In this document: positions 51,475-60,165 of the stretch, one piece after another
How positions within the stretch are numbered: position 1 is the stretch's first letter
Layout: each line of letters begins with the position of its first letter
DNA from: Pseudomonadota bacterium
Lineage (GTDB): Bacteria; Pseudomonadota; Alphaproteobacteria; Rhizobiales; Hyphomicrobiaceae
Direction of reading: 5' to 3'
Length of the DNA stretch: 63,817 bases
NCBI GenBank assembly: GCA_023412745.1
Contig: JAEZBZ010000276.1
Span: 1 to 63,817, forward strand
The notes under the pieces: model-generated
What the model was told of the DNA's origin: nothing
What the model saw: only the letters and a program-made list of their open reading frames with translations
Databases searched by the model: none
Translations under genes and position numbers: made by a program

Positions 51475-52572
51475 GTGCCAAACCGCGTATTCCGTGTGCT
51501 GCAGATCGACGACGATGTAGTGCTTGCGCGCCTGGTCGAAAAGGCGCTTACGCGGCGCGGCTATTCGTATGAACACGCGCGCGATGCCGCGTCCGGCCTC
51601 GATCGCATAGCTAAGGGCGGCATTACCGTCCTGGTGCTCGATCATTTTCTCGATAGCGGAACCGGCTTGTCCGTGCTGGAGAAGCTGAAGGAAATTCCGC
51701 AAGCGCCGCCGGTCGTATACGTGACTGGATCGCAGGAATTGAGCGTCGCGGTGGAAGCGCTGAAGGCGGGCGCGTCCGATTATGTTCTGAAGAGCGTGGG
51801 AGAGGAGTTTATCCTGCTGCTCGTCAGCGCCATTGAGCAGGCGATCGAAAAGGCAAGGCTCGAGCGGCAAAAGGAACTCGCGGAACAGGAAGTGCGGGCC
51901 GCTCGTGATCGGGCCGAAATTCTGCTGGCAGAAGTGAACCACAGGGTCGCGAACAGCTTGGCGCTGGTGGCGTCCCTGGTCCGCATGCAGGCTTCCGCTG
52001 TCTCCGATCCGGATTCACGAAATGCCCTTAATGAAACACAGGTCCGCATCCTGGCGGTCGCCGGCCTGCACCGCCGTCTCTATACGTCCGACGATGTCCG
52101 CTCGGTTTTCCTCAATTCTTACCTGAATTCTCTGATCGACGAGCTAGACAAGACAATGCACGCAGCGGGCAAGCTCGCGCGCGTGAAGACCGACCTCGAC
52201 GCGATGAGCGTACCGACCGACATCGCGGTGCTGGTCGGGTTGATTGTCACCGAACTGCTGACCAATGCCTACAAGTATGCCTATCCGGGCAATCAGTCCG
52301 GGGAAGTTCGTGTTTTGATGCGCAAAGCCAGCCCGACAAGGGCAACGCTGATGATCGAAGACGACGGGGTTGGCTGGGACGGGACTGGCGAGGCCAAGGG
52401 CACGGGGCTCGGCACGCGTCTCGTCGCGGCAATGGCAGGGCGATTGGGAACCTCCATCGTCTATGGCGACGGGCAGGCGGGCACACGTATTGCGTTCGAG
52501 CTTCGCGTGGCGGACGAGAACGAGGAAGAGGCGGCCGCCGAGGACGACGCAGGGCCGATCGAGACGCCTTGA
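51475..52572 (+). CDS. receiver-histidine kinase hybrid (HisKA_2/HWE type)
   Basis: The 365-residue protein has an N-terminal receiver (RVLQIDDDVVLARLVEKALT, VLVLDHFLDSGTGLSVLEKL), then a HisKA_2 dimerisation block ILLAEVNHRVANSLALVASL with the phospho-acceptor His, and an ATPase domain (LIVTELLTNAYKYA, DDGVGWDGTG, GTGLGTRLVAAMAG). The C-terminus is acidic (EEAAAEDDAGP). Start is the GTG at 51475. Such proteins often feed general stress responses in alphaproteobacteria. Here it probably gets phosphate from the kinase two genes upstream. Confidence 0.9.
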   Translation: MPNRVFRVLQIDDDVVLARLVEKALTRRGYSYEHARDAASGLDRIAKGGITVLVLDHFLDSGTGLSVLEKLKEIPQAPPVVYVTGSQELSVAVEALKAGASDYVLKSVGEEFILLLVSAIEQAIEKARLERQKELAEQEVRAARDRAEILLAEVNHRVANSLALVASLVRMQASAVSDPDSRNALNETQVRILAVAGLHRRLYTSDDVRSVFLNSYLNSLIDELDKTMHAAGKLARVKTDLDAMSVPTDIAVLVGLIVTELLTNAYKYAYPGNQSGEVRVLMRKASPTRATLMIEDDGVGWDGTGEAKGTGLGTRLVAAMAGRLGTSIVYGDGQAGTRIAFELRVADENEEEAAAEDDAGPIETP

Positions 52573-52722
52573 AACGCGGCGGATCTCGCCAACCCCGGCC
52601 TGTGCGCTACCACTATCGAGTTGGCAGCAAAGTGTAGCCATCCCCAGTGAGTGCGGTCAAGGCCGCACGCGGGGCTGCGCGGCGCCGGGACAGTGAGTTT
52701 TCGTGCTCCCTCAAAACGAAAT

Positions 52723-52748
52723 CAGCCGGTGCCTGTTGGCACCGGCTG
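52723..52748. terminator. bidirectional hairpin terminator
   Basis: CAGCCGGTGCC (52723-52733) pairs with GGCACCGGCTG (52738-52748) over a TGTT loop. On the reverse strand it is followed by ATTTCGTTTTG, so it ends the leftward dehydrogenase gene; it may also serve the rightward phosphorelay set. Confidence 0.8.
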
Positions 52749-52776
52749 TAGCTCAGTGGCGTTGCCGCCAGACGTG

Positions 52777-53604
52777 TCATCGCTTCATCCAGTAGAAGAT
52801 GTCAGCCGGCGAAGGCGTCTCGCGCGAATAGCCGAAGTTGGACGTGTAGATGCCGCCCTGGTAGCGCTCCGCGACGTCACCGATCGAGTCGTTGTTGACT
52901 TCGGCCGCGTAGTCCTCGGCGTTGTCCTTGACCTGATAGCCGAGCTCTGCGTCGCGCGTGCTGTTCCACCAGCGGCGCGTATTGTTGGAGGCGCCCCAGA
53001 CCACGCGGCAGCCGAGATCGGGCGCCGTCAGTCCGGCGGCGACCAGACCGACGAGATCGGGATAGCTCAGCCAAGACGCGAGATGGCGGCGCTCAGTCGG
53101 CTTGGCGACGCACGAACCGATGCGGATCGACAGGCTTTCGACGGCATACTTGTCCCAGTAGAGACGGCCGAACATCTCGCCGTACACCTTGGAGATACCG
53201 TAGTAGCCATCCGGACGGTGATCACAATTCTCGTCGAGCTTGGTCGTGCGTTCGTGGAAGCCGATCGAGTGAACTGAGCTGGCGAAGATCACGCGGGCTT
53301 TTGCGGCGCGCGCCAGTTCGAAGATATTGTAGGTGCCGACGAAGTTCGGACCCAGCACCTCGTTGAACGGGCGATCGATGGAGACCGCGCCGAAATGCAC
53401 GATGGCCGACACTTCATCGGCCATTGCATCGAAGGCGGCTTTGTCGCTGAGGTCCTGCTTGCGGAATTCGCTGCCCTGCGGGATGGCGTCGGGGAAATCC
53501 GCGATGTCACTCAGGATCATCGCGTGGCCCTTTTCGGCCAGACCCTTCGTCAGAACGCGGCCGAGTGCGCCGGATGCTCCGGTCAGAAGGACTTTCTTGG
53601 ACAT
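52777..53604 (-). CDS. NAD-dependent epimerase/dehydratase family, uronate-dehydrogenase-like
   Basis: The 275-residue short-chain reductase of the extended type has the NAD motif LLTGASGALGRVLTKGL near the N-terminus and the catalytic YxxxK in YYGISKVYGEMF (about residue 136-147), with Ser in FASSVHSIGFHE. Length and blocks RIGSCVAKPTERRHLASWLS and GCRVVWGASNNTRRWW match uronate dehydrogenases, which oxidise glucuronate or galacturonate to aldarolactones. A palindrome lies about 180 bases upstream. The neighbours do not show a uronate pathway, so the substrate is uncertain. Confidence 0.85.
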   Translation of the reverse strand: MSKKVLLTGASGALGRVLTKGLAEKGHAMILSDIADFPDAIPQGSEFRKQDLSDKAAFDAMADEVSAIVHFGAVSIDRPFNEVLGPNFVGTYNIFELARAAKARVIFASSVHSIGFHERTTKLDENCDHRPDGYYGISKVYGEMFGRLYWDKYAVESLSIRIGSCVAKPTERRHLASWLSYPDLVGLVAAGLTAPDLGCRVVWGASNNTRRWWNSTRDAELGYQVKDNAEDYAAEVNNDSIGDVAERYQGGIYTSNFGYSRETPSPADIFYWMKR

Positions 53605-53958
53605 GGATGTTCTCGTCTTTCTTTTATGATCTGTGTAGGTCGTGATTGGCTCGCTTCAGGTCCAGGCAACTGCGGTCTTGCGGCGACCCTGCTGGCTCAT
53701 GGAAAACCGGTACGCATGAGGCCCTGAAGATGGGGCTGGCTGGCAGTTTTGCCTACGCGGGATGTGGACGTCAATGCTATCGCTATATTCATGACAATAT
53801 AACGATCGAGATCGGTGGTGTGGCGGCGGTCTCCCCATGCCCACCCGGCGCAGGTTTATGAGGAGGACATTGCGGAATTTACCCCTGACCGTTACGTAAG
53901 TTGCGGCTTGGGGAGCGCAGGGCGTCGTTGTCCGCTGGCGCACAAGCTAAGCTGCGCT
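53605..53958. other. 354-base gap upstream of the dehydrogenase gene
   Basis: No gene is supported. The gap contains the 18-base palindrome at 53784-53801. Confidence 0.4.
53784..53801. promoter_or_regulatory. AT-rich palindrome, candidate operator
   Basis: TATATT-CATGAC-AATATA is a perfect 6-bp inverted repeat with a 6-base spacer in an otherwise GC-rich gap, 180 bases upstream of the start of the leftward dehydrogenase gene. Confidence 0.4.
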
Positions 53959-54495
53959 TTAGCCAGCCGGCGGGGTCATTCCAGCAATGGCAAGAGCGAT
54001 CGCGCCGTTGTGATAGTGGCCTATGATGGCGCCCATTTCGACTACGCCCCTATCACCGAGCGCGCGGCGAGCGCCCGCCAGTGTTTCGTCGCTGACGGTA
54101 TGGTGTCCCAGCATTCCGGTTGTGAAGGCGTGGGCTGCAGTTTCGTCGGGGCTGGAAAAGCGGGGCGCGTCGCCGACATTGATCGCGTCGATAACCTGCT
54201 GCGCGAGACCGGCCTTCAGCGCCAGCGCCACGTGATTGTTCCACATATAGCGGCAATTATAATGGCGCGCGGTGATCAGGATCACCAGCTCCGAGATGCG
54301 GGCATCGAGCGTCGTGCCCCATCGCAGGAACTCGCCGAGCTTCTGCGCGCGCGATGCCAGCTCCGGGCTGTGCAGCCAGACGTGCACCGGGCCACGCACT
54401 TCTTTGCGCGGGCCGCTGGCCACTTCATTGGCGACGCGTTGCTGCTCGGCGTCGAGGTTCTTCAGATCGGGAAGCGGAATGTGGCCGCGCGACAT
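53959..54495 (-). CDS. carboxymuconolactone decarboxylase family protein
   Basis: The 178-residue protein is mostly helical with RISELVILITARHYNCRYMW and NNHVALALKAGLAQQVIDAI, which match the CMD/AhpD fold. Only one cysteine stands in the usual redox site (NCRYMWNNH instead of ExxCxxC), with His nearby, so a peroxidase role like AhpD is unlikely. GGGAGA lies upstream of the ATG at 54495. It is the last gene of the leftward transport-dioxygenase set, 23 bases after the dioxygenase gene. A role in the same catabolic path is inferred. Confidence 0.87.
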   Translation of the reverse strand: MSRGHIPLPDLKNLDAEQQRVANEVASGPRKEVRGPVHVWLHSPELASRAQKLGEFLRWGTTLDARISELVILITARHYNCRYMWNNHVALALKAGLAQQVIDAINVGDAPRFSSPDETAAHAFTTGMLGHHTVSDETLAGARRALGDRGVVEMGAIIGHYHNGAIALAIAGMTPPAG

Positions 54496-54518
54496 GGATA
54501 TCTCCCGGATGGAAAATC

Positions 54519-55523
54519 TCAAGCCTTAGTCTGCGCGGCAAGGAACTCTTCCAGCGAGAAGAGCTTGGGGTCGTAGGCCGGCTCGGTGATCTTGGTGCCC
54601 TGGAATGGCGTCGCCTCATGCAGCCATTTCTTCGGCGGCGGCAGATCCCAGGTGAAGCGATTGCCGGCATGCCATTTGACCGGGCCATCTTCGAAATCCA
54701 TGAGCTGGATCGGCGGCGGTAAGATCTCCACGCGATGGCCGTCTGGGTCGCGGAAATACACGTAGAACGCATGGCCCTGTCCATGCCGGCCAGGGCCGCG
54801 CTCGAAATTGCGCGAGAAGCCGATGCCGCCGGCGGTGTCGAGCGCCCTCAGCAGGCAATTGGCGTCGGAGACGATGTAGGCGAAGTGGTGCATCGTCGGT
54901 CCGCGCCGCGACAGGAACACGATGTCGTGCGGGTTGTTCTTGCGATAGAGGAACAGCCCCAGCGGATCCTCGTCCTCCGGCTTGTCGACGAAATAGTCCG
55001 AGATGCGGAAACCGAGATCGGTATAAAAGCGCCCCGCGGTCGGCACGTCCGGCATCAGGCACTGCACGTGGTCGTAACGCAGGGCCGCCGCGCCGCGATG
55101 AAGATGCGGCCGGTCGTGCAGCCGCGGCTGCGTCGGCATGCTGGCACACAGCTCGAGAGGCACGCCGGTGAAATCGCGCAACACCAGCGTCCGCCCCTGG
55201 TAATCGCGCTCCACCCAGCGTGCCTCTATCTCCTTACGGTCAAAATACGCTTTGGCCGCGTCCAAATCTTCGTCGCGAAAGACGCGAAAGCCGAGGGCTT
55301 CGCACTCAGGCGCGGCATCCGTTGCAGTCAGCACCAGGCTGTGATGGCAGGATTCCTCGACGCCGCGCAGATAGGTGACGCCGTGGCCTTCGTCGCTCAC
55401 AATCAGGCCGATGACTTCCGTGTAAAACTCGCGTGTTTTCGGCAGGTCACGGACCGACAGACGGATGTGGCTTGCGCGCGTGATGTTGAAGGGCGGATTG
55501 AAGTCGGTTTGCGGGACGGGCAT
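54519..55523 (-). CDS. extradiol-dioxygenase-like VOC protein
   Basis: The 334-residue protein has two vicinal-oxygen-chelate halves: an N-terminal one (SHIRLSVRDLPKTREFYTEV) and a C-terminal one with the three metal ligands of type I extradiol dioxygenases, His in YDHVQCLMPDV, His in MHHFAYIV and Glu in GHRVEILPPP. It resembles 3,4-dihydroxyphenylacetate 2,3-dioxygenase and related catechol ring cleavers, which open the ring with Fe(II) or Mn(II). ATG at 55523 is chosen over a longer frame with no site. It follows the ABC ATPase gene by 49 bases. Ring cleavage is likely; the aromatic substrate is not known. Confidence 0.88.
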   Translation of the reverse strand: MPVPQTDFNPPFNITRASHIRLSVRDLPKTREFYTEVIGLIVSDEGHGVTYLRGVEESCHHSLVLTATDAAPECEALGFRVFRDEDLDAAKAYFDRKEIEARWVERDYQGRTLVLRDFTGVPLELCASMPTQPRLHDRPHLHRGAAALRYDHVQCLMPDVPTAGRFYTDLGFRISDYFVDKPEDEDPLGLFLYRKNNPHDIVFLSRRGPTMHHFAYIVSDANCLLRALDTAGGIGFSRNFERGPGRHGQGHAFYVYFRDPDGHRVEILPPPIQLMDFEDGPVKWHAGNRFTWDLPPPKKWLHEATPFQGTKITEPAYDPKLFSLEEFLAAQTKA

Positions 55524-55572
55524 GGCCTTGGGCACTCCGGAGTGATCTGTCCGCTGATGGCTGGGCTGGCTG

Positions 55573-56352
55573 CTAGGCGGCCTTGTTATCGTGATGATGG
55601 CCGATCGCGGCTTCGAGGCGCGCTTCATACTCCTGGAACACGGCTTCGTGCCGGTGCCGGGGACGCGGCAGATCGATCTTCAGTTCCAGTGATACCCGCG
55701 CCGGACGCCCGCTCATCACCAGCACGCGGTCCGACAGGTAAATTGCCTCGCGGATGTCATGCGTGATGAACAGGATGGTGTTGCGCGTGGTGTTCCAGAT
55801 GTCGCCAAGCGCATTCTGCATGGCCTCGCGCGTTTGCGCGTCGAGTGCGCCGAACGGCTCGTCCATCAGCAATGCGGACGGCTCGATGGCGAGGGCTCGT
55901 GCGAGCCCCACGCGCTGGCGCATGCCGCCTGACAGGCGGTGAGGGTGATAGTCCTCAAAGCCCGAGAGGCCGACGAGGTTGACGTATTTCTGGGCAAGGC
56001 GCGTCTGTTCGGCTTTCGGCAGACCCTTGGAATTGAGGCCAAACGCGATGTTGCCCATCACCGTCAGCCACGGAAACAGCGCGAATTCCTGGAACACGAT
56101 GCCCCGGTCGAGGCCCGGTCCGCGTACCTCCTTGCCATCGACACTGACCGTGCCGCCGGACGGCTCCGACAATCCGCCGGCGATGCTGAGCAAGGTGGAC
56201 TTGCCGCAACCCGATGAGCCGATAATGCTGACGAATTCGCCATCGCGGACCGTGAACGAAATGTCCTCGAACACGCGCAGATGACGCGTGCTGTTCCAGC
56301 TTTCGCGGCGTGCGTAGGTTTTGCTGAGACGATCGATGCGGAGTTCACCCAT
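55573..56352 (-). CDS. ABC transporter ATPase (nitrate/sulfonate/taurine type)
   Basis: The 259-residue ATPase has Walker A GSSGCGKSTLL (about residue 47), signature LSGGMRQRVGLARALA and Walker B ALLMDEPFGALDAQTREAMQ, followed by the switch His (LFITHDI). It matches TauB/SsuB-like subunits. Its ATG overlaps the permease stop by one base (TGATG). It energises uptake with the permease and the binding protein upstream. The cargo is probably the compound handled by the dioxygenase. Confidence 0.94.
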   Translation of the reverse strand: MGELRIDRLSKTYARRESWNSTRHLRVFEDISFTVRDGEFVSIIGSSGCGKSTLLSIAGGLSEPSGGTVSVDGKEVRGPGLDRGIVFQEFALFPWLTVMGNIAFGLNSKGLPKAEQTRLAQKYVNLVGLSGFEDYHPHRLSGGMRQRVGLARALAIEPSALLMDEPFGALDAQTREAMQNALGDIWNTTRNTILFITHDIREAIYLSDRVLVMSGRPARVSLELKIDLPRPRHRHEAVFQEYEARLEAAIGHHHDNKAA

Positions 56353-57203
56353 CAGTTTCTATCCCTCACCGTGCCCCAGCGTTCGACGGTCGCGACTTCC
56401 AGTCCGCGCAGGAAAACGCGCTCGATCAGCAGCCCGACGATGCCGACGACGAGCAGACCGGCATAGACGACATCGGAATTGAAGTATTCACGGCCCCAGT
56501 AGATCCGGTAGCCGAGACCGGCGCTCACTGACACTAGCATCTCGGCGACGATCAGGATGCGCCAGCAGCGGGAGAAGGCGAGCCGGTAGCCGGCGATCAT
56601 TGACGGCAGCGCGGCGGGCACCAAAACGCGCCAGAACAGCGACGGTCCGGTGGCGCCGAAAGCCTTGCCGGCGCGGATCAGCGAGCCGTCCACCGTGCGC
56701 ACGCCGGTCCAGGCGTTCAGCGTGACGGTCAACGCCACTTCGTAAATGAGAATGCTGGTGATCGCGAATTCGGTTAGCCCGAACCAGATCATCGACAGGG
56801 GAAACAGCGCGGTGCCAGGAATGGCGAGAAGGAAATTGAGCGGGGCTGCGAGGATGCGCTCCCATATGCGGAAGTAGCCCATCATCACGCCGATGATGGT
56901 GCCTGCGATGGATCCGATGAAAACGCTTTCCAGCAGGCGGCGAAGCGAGGCCCAGATGTCGTTCCACAGGGTGCCTTGCTCGGCCATCCGCACCAGCGCG
57001 GAGAAAATCGCGCTGGCCGGCGGGAACAGTGCCGCCGGCATGCCGCTGAGGCGTGCCGCCAGTTCCCAGAGAATGACGAGGACAACGAGGGGGCCGGCCA
57101 GGAAGAGAAGGTTTCTCAGGCCATTTGCAATGCCCCCTCCGGTGCGGATTTCCTCCGCCGAAAGGCTTCGCGCCACACGGCCGTCGGTGTCCAGTGCCGC
57201 CAT
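56352..57203 (-). CDS. ABC transporter permease (TauC/SsuC type)
   Basis: The 283-residue protein from the ATG at 57203 has about six membrane helices, beginning with LLFLAGPLVVLVILWELAAR, and the family loop with the EAA-type site GATGPSLFWRVLVPAALPSM. An earlier ATG at 57281 would overlap the binding-protein gene by 44 bases. It forms the channel for the ATPase and the binding protein, in one leftward operon. Confidence 0.9.
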   Translation of the reverse strand: MAALDTDGRVARSLSAEEIRTGGGIANGLRNLLFLAGPLVVLVILWELAARLSGMPAALFPPASAIFSALVRMAEQGTLWNDIWASLRRLLESVFIGSIAGTIIGVMMGYFRIWERILAAPLNFLLAIPGTALFPLSMIWFGLTEFAITSILIYEVALTVTLNAWTGVRTVDGSLIRAGKAFGATGPSLFWRVLVPAALPSMIAGYRLAFSRCWRILIVAEMLVSVSAGLGYRIYWGREYFNSDVVYAGLLVVGIVGLLIERVFLRGLEVATVERWGTVRDRN

Positions 57204-57237
57204 CGCAGGGTTCGTCCTGTTGCGTTCTGACGTCGGG

Positions 57238-58230
57238 TTATTTGATTGCGGCTTCAGCTTTGTCGCCGAAGCTTCGATCAAGGATCGTGTCTAGATCCAG
57301 CTTGGACTTGATGGTTCCGGCCGCGGCGAGCGCATCACGCGTTCCGCCGAGTTCCTTGGCATCAGTGGCGATGAAGTTGACGCCGGTGAATTTATCGACC
57401 TCGAACATCATCGTCTTGATGGTGGCGTCGTCGAGCGGCGAGCCCGCATCGCGAACTGTCTTTGAGAAGATCTTCAGAGCACCATCTGGATTTGCACGGA
57501 TCCACTTGTGGGCCTTGGCATAGGCATTGACGAAGCGCTGGACGGTATCGCGGTTCTTCTCGATGTAATTTTTGTCGGCGACCAGGATCAGCGGATAGGT
57601 GATTTCCGCACGCTCCTGGAACTGCCTGGCACTGATGATCTCCTTGCCGTGGCCGCCCTGGACGATCCGCTGCATCATCGGATCCCATCCGAGCACGGCG
57701 TCGAACGTGCCTTTCGAGGCCATGGCCGTCGGCATATCGGTGACGCGCACGTTGGCGACCTGGAAGTCGCTTTCCTTCAGGCCTTCCTTCTTCACCAGAT
57801 TCAGGAACACGCCATGCACGCCGGTGCCGACCTGGATGCCGATGCGTTTGCCCTTGAGATCAGCGAGCGATTTGATCTCGCCGAGGTCGTTCGAGCCGAC
57901 CATCTTGCCGGTGAAACCGCGCGAGCCGGCGCCGATCGCGGTCAGCGGAATGCCCTTGTCGACAGCCGTGAACAGCACGACGTCCGAGACTTCGGCAAAC
58001 TGCATGGAGCCCGCGACGATCGCTTCGACCGCAAGATTGCCGCGAACGACAGGCTTGAGTTCAACGTCGAGGCCTTCTTCCTTGAAGAAGCCCTCCTGCG
58101 CGGCAACGAGAGATGGGACCTGATTGACACCGCTCGCCATGCCAACGGTGATCTTGCCTTGGGCCATCGCGACGGATGGCAGAGCCACCAGCGCGCCCAA
58201 TGCGAACAGCAGTTTCGCAAAACCCGACAT
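57238..58230 (-). CDS. ABC transporter substrate-binding protein (NitT/TauT family)
   Basis: The 330-residue protein starts with a signal peptide (MSGFAKLLFALGALVALPSV, then AMAQ) and has the NMT1/TauA fold: KITVGMASGVNQVPSLVAAQ, GFFKEEGLDVELKPV, LKGKRIGIQVGTGVHGVFLN and GTFDAVLGWDPMMQRIV. GGAGG lies 7 bases before the ATG at 58230. It is the first gene of the leftward set, and its promoter region faces the FAH-family gene across 210 bases with two palindromes. The ligand is unknown, perhaps an aromatic acid. Confidence 0.93.
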   Translation of the reverse strand: MSGFAKLLFALGALVALPSVAMAQGKITVGMASGVNQVPSLVAAQEGFFKEEGLDVELKPVVRGNLAVEAIVAGSMQFAEVSDVVLFTAVDKGIPLTAIGAGSRGFTGKMVGSNDLGEIKSLADLKGKRIGIQVGTGVHGVFLNLVKKEGLKESDFQVANVRVTDMPTAMASKGTFDAVLGWDPMMQRIVQGGHGKEIISARQFQERAEITYPLILVADKNYIEKNRDTVQRFVNAYAKAHKWIRANPDGALKIFSKTVRDAGSPLDDATIKTMMFEVDKFTGVNFIATDAKELGGTRDALAAAGTIKSKLDLDTILDRSFGDKAEAAIK

Positions 58231-58327
58231 GATGTTTCCTCCCGGAGTTTCGTTTTCGCCCAGCTTACCGCCGGGTCGCATTTGCTCCGCAACTGAACGA
58301 TAGGTCCGCGACAAAGGACGGTCAAGA

Positions 58328-58339
58328 AATATCGATATT
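58328..58339. promoter_or_regulatory. palindrome 1 of a tandem operator
   Basis: AATATCGATATT is a perfect 12-base palindrome in the divergent region between the ABC binding-protein and FAH-family genes. It is followed by GAATCGGATTTG, like the sequence after palindrome 2. Confidence 0.55.
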
Positions 58340-58365
58340 GAATCGGATTTGTTGACCATTGGCAT

Positions 58366-58379
58366 AAATATCGATATTT
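58366..58379. promoter_or_regulatory. palindrome 2 of a tandem operator
   Basis: AAATATCGATATTT is a perfect 14-base palindrome whose 12-base core starts exactly 39 bases after palindrome 1 and is followed by CTCGGATTGTC. Two equal sites on about the same helix face suggest cooperative binding, probably by the GntR regulator at 59328-60131. Confidence 0.55.
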
Positions 58380-58440
58380 CTCGGATTGTCATTTGTGCAA
58401 GGTGAGGGCGCATTGCGAAGGCGCCGATATTGAGGACGAC

Positions 58441-59319
58441 ATGCGCTACGTTGCATTCGAAGAAAGCGGAAAAGCTCGGTTGGGCGCTGTTGTCGGCGAC
58501 GACATCGTCGATCTCAGCGCGGTCACCGGTCAGGCGAACTCGGTGCGCACGATCGTGGAAAACGCCGATCTCCAGGGCAAAGCCGCACGTTTGGCGGCGG
58601 ATTCCAGCGCGCCGCGTTTGTCGCGCGCGAAATGCCGCCTTCTGTCGCCGCTGCCGAATGCCGGCAAATTCATCTGCCTCGGCCTGAACTATGCCGATCA
58701 CGCCAAGGAAGGCGGACATAACGTTCCCGACTATCCCTCGCTTTTTATGCGCGCCAACAGCTCGCTCATCGGCCCCGAAGATCCGATGATCGCACCGCAT
58801 GCCTCGGAGCGCTTCGACTATGAGGCAGAGCTGGTCATCGTGGTCGGCAAGCGGTGCCGTCATGTGCGCGAGGAAAACGCGCTCGATGTTATCTTCGGCT
58901 ACACGCTGTTCAACGATGGTTCCATCCGCGATTACCAGCGCCGCACTGCGCAGTGGACTGCCGGCAAGAACTTCCACGGCACCGGCCCGCTCGGTCCCTG
59001 GATCGTCACGGCCGACGAACTGCCGCCGGGCGCACGGGGCCTTGGCATCCGTTCGCGCCTGAACGGTACGGTCATGCAGAGTTCGAACACGGAGCACATG
59101 CTGTTCAGCGTGCCGCGCACCATCGCCATCCTGTCGGAAATCATGGTGCTGGAGCCGGGCGACCTCATCGCGACCGGCACGCCGGAAGGCGTCGGCCATG
59201 CGCGCAAGCCGCCGGTGTGGATGCGTCCAGGTGACGAAATTTCGGTCGAAGTCGACGGCATCGGTACGTTGACGAACCGGATCGTTGCCGAAGCTGAAGA
59301 CTCAGCCTTCATCGCATAA
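58441..59319 (+). CDS. fumarylacetoacetate hydrolase family enzyme
   Basis: The 292-residue protein has the FAH core: FICLGLNYADHAKEGG, RFDYEAELVIVVGKRC with the metal-binding Glu pair and FNDGSIRDYQRR with Asp, then TGTPEGVGHARKPP. The family hydrolyses or decarboxylates ring-cleavage products such as acylpyruvates and hydroxyhexenedioates, fitting an extradiol dioxygenase on the other arm. It is the first gene of the rightward set and starts at the ATG 58441; the GntR gene begins 8 bases after its stop. The exact reaction is not determined. Confidence 0.9.
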   Translation: MRYVAFEESGKARLGAVVGDDIVDLSAVTGQANSVRTIVENADLQGKAARLAADSSAPRLSRAKCRLLSPLPNAGKFICLGLNYADHAKEGGHNVPDYPSLFMRANSSLIGPEDPMIAPHASERFDYEAELVIVVGKRCRHVREENALDVIFGYTLFNDGSIRDYQRRTAQWTAGKNFHGTGPLGPWIVTADELPPGARGLGIRSRLNGTVMQSSNTEHMLFSVPRTIAILSEIMVLEPGDLIATGTPEGVGHARKPPVWMRPGDEISVEVDGIGTLTNRIVAEAEDSAFIA

Positions 59320-59327
59320 GAGCCCTC

Positions 59328-60131
59328 ATGACGCGCGAAGCTTCCAGTCAGGAGCCTGGCCGGTCACGCACCGGCCGCCTTTACGGGCGTATTCGTGACG
59401 ACATCATCCAGGGCGTGTTCGCGCCCGGCTCCAAACTGAAGATCGAGGATCTGAAAGCGCGATACGACACCGGCGCGACGCCGCTGCGCGAAGCTCTCAG
59501 CTTGCTCACCGCCGATGGGCTCGTCGAACGCTTTGAGCAGCGCGGCTTTCGCGTCGCGGAAGCAAGTGCGAGCGAGTTCGAAGAACTGCTCGCCATCCGC
59601 TGCTGGGTTGAGGAACGCGCGCTTCGGCTTGCTATGCGTCATGGCGGCCGGGAATGGGAAGAGCGTATCGTTCTCGCGCGCTATCGCTTGGCCAGCACGC
59701 CGCGTGTTGCGCCAAACGACGGCCATGCCCACAACGCGGAGTGGGAACGCGCACACAAGGATTTCCACGTCAGCCTTGTTTCGGCATGCGGCTCGACCAC
59801 GCTGCTGCGGTTGTGCAATCAGCTCTACGACGAGAACAATCGCTATCGCTACATCGCCCGGCTGAGCAACAGCGAGCGCCCGGACGTGCTCAGGGAGCAT
59901 GAAGCGATCGCCGATGCCGTGTTGCGCAAGGATGTGGAACTGGCGGTCCGTCTCATCATCGATCACTACACGCTGACCGGCGATCTTCTGCGCCAGAGCA
60001 TCGTCGCCAGTCTGGATGGCACCGCTGGCGCGAAGCGACCGCGATCCTCTGCGGGCAGGCCTCGGCTCAAGCCTGTCGCAGACAAAGAAATGGAACTCGC
60101 GGGTACGCGCCGTACGCGCCGGACTCGATAA
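59328..60131 (+). CDS. GntR-family regulator (FCD type)
   Basis: The 267-residue protein has an N-terminal winged helix (YGRIRDDIIQGVFAPGSKLK, GATPLREALSLLTADGLVER) and a C-terminal FCD ligand domain with helical repeats (EELLAIRCWVEERALRLAM, DFHVSLVSACGSTTLLRLC, REHEAIADAVL). The C-terminal tail is basic. FCD proteins usually repress catabolic genes until the substrate or an intermediate binds. It is in the FAH operon, so it probably controls both arms through the palindromes at 58328-58379. Confidence 0.92.
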   Translation: MTREASSQEPGRSRTGRLYGRIRDDIIQGVFAPGSKLKIEDLKARYDTGATPLREALSLLTADGLVERFEQRGFRVAEASASEFEELLAIRCWVEERALRLAMRHGGREWEERIVLARYRLASTPRVAPNDGHAHNAEWERAHKDFHVSLVSACGSTTLLRLCNQLYDENNRYRYIARLSNSERPDVLREHEAIADAVLRKDVELAVRLIIDHYTLTGDLLRQSIVASLDGTAGAKRPRSSAGRPRLKPVADKEMELAGTRRTRRTR

Positions 60132-60165
60132 AACCTATAAAAAACGATCCAGGGAGTAGCCCGCG

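Noticed and set aside
58231..59199. Upstream extension of the ABC binding-protein frame by more than 320 codons.
   Set aside because: It runs antisense over the FAH-family gene and both palindromes; the signal peptide and GGAGG fix the start at 58230.
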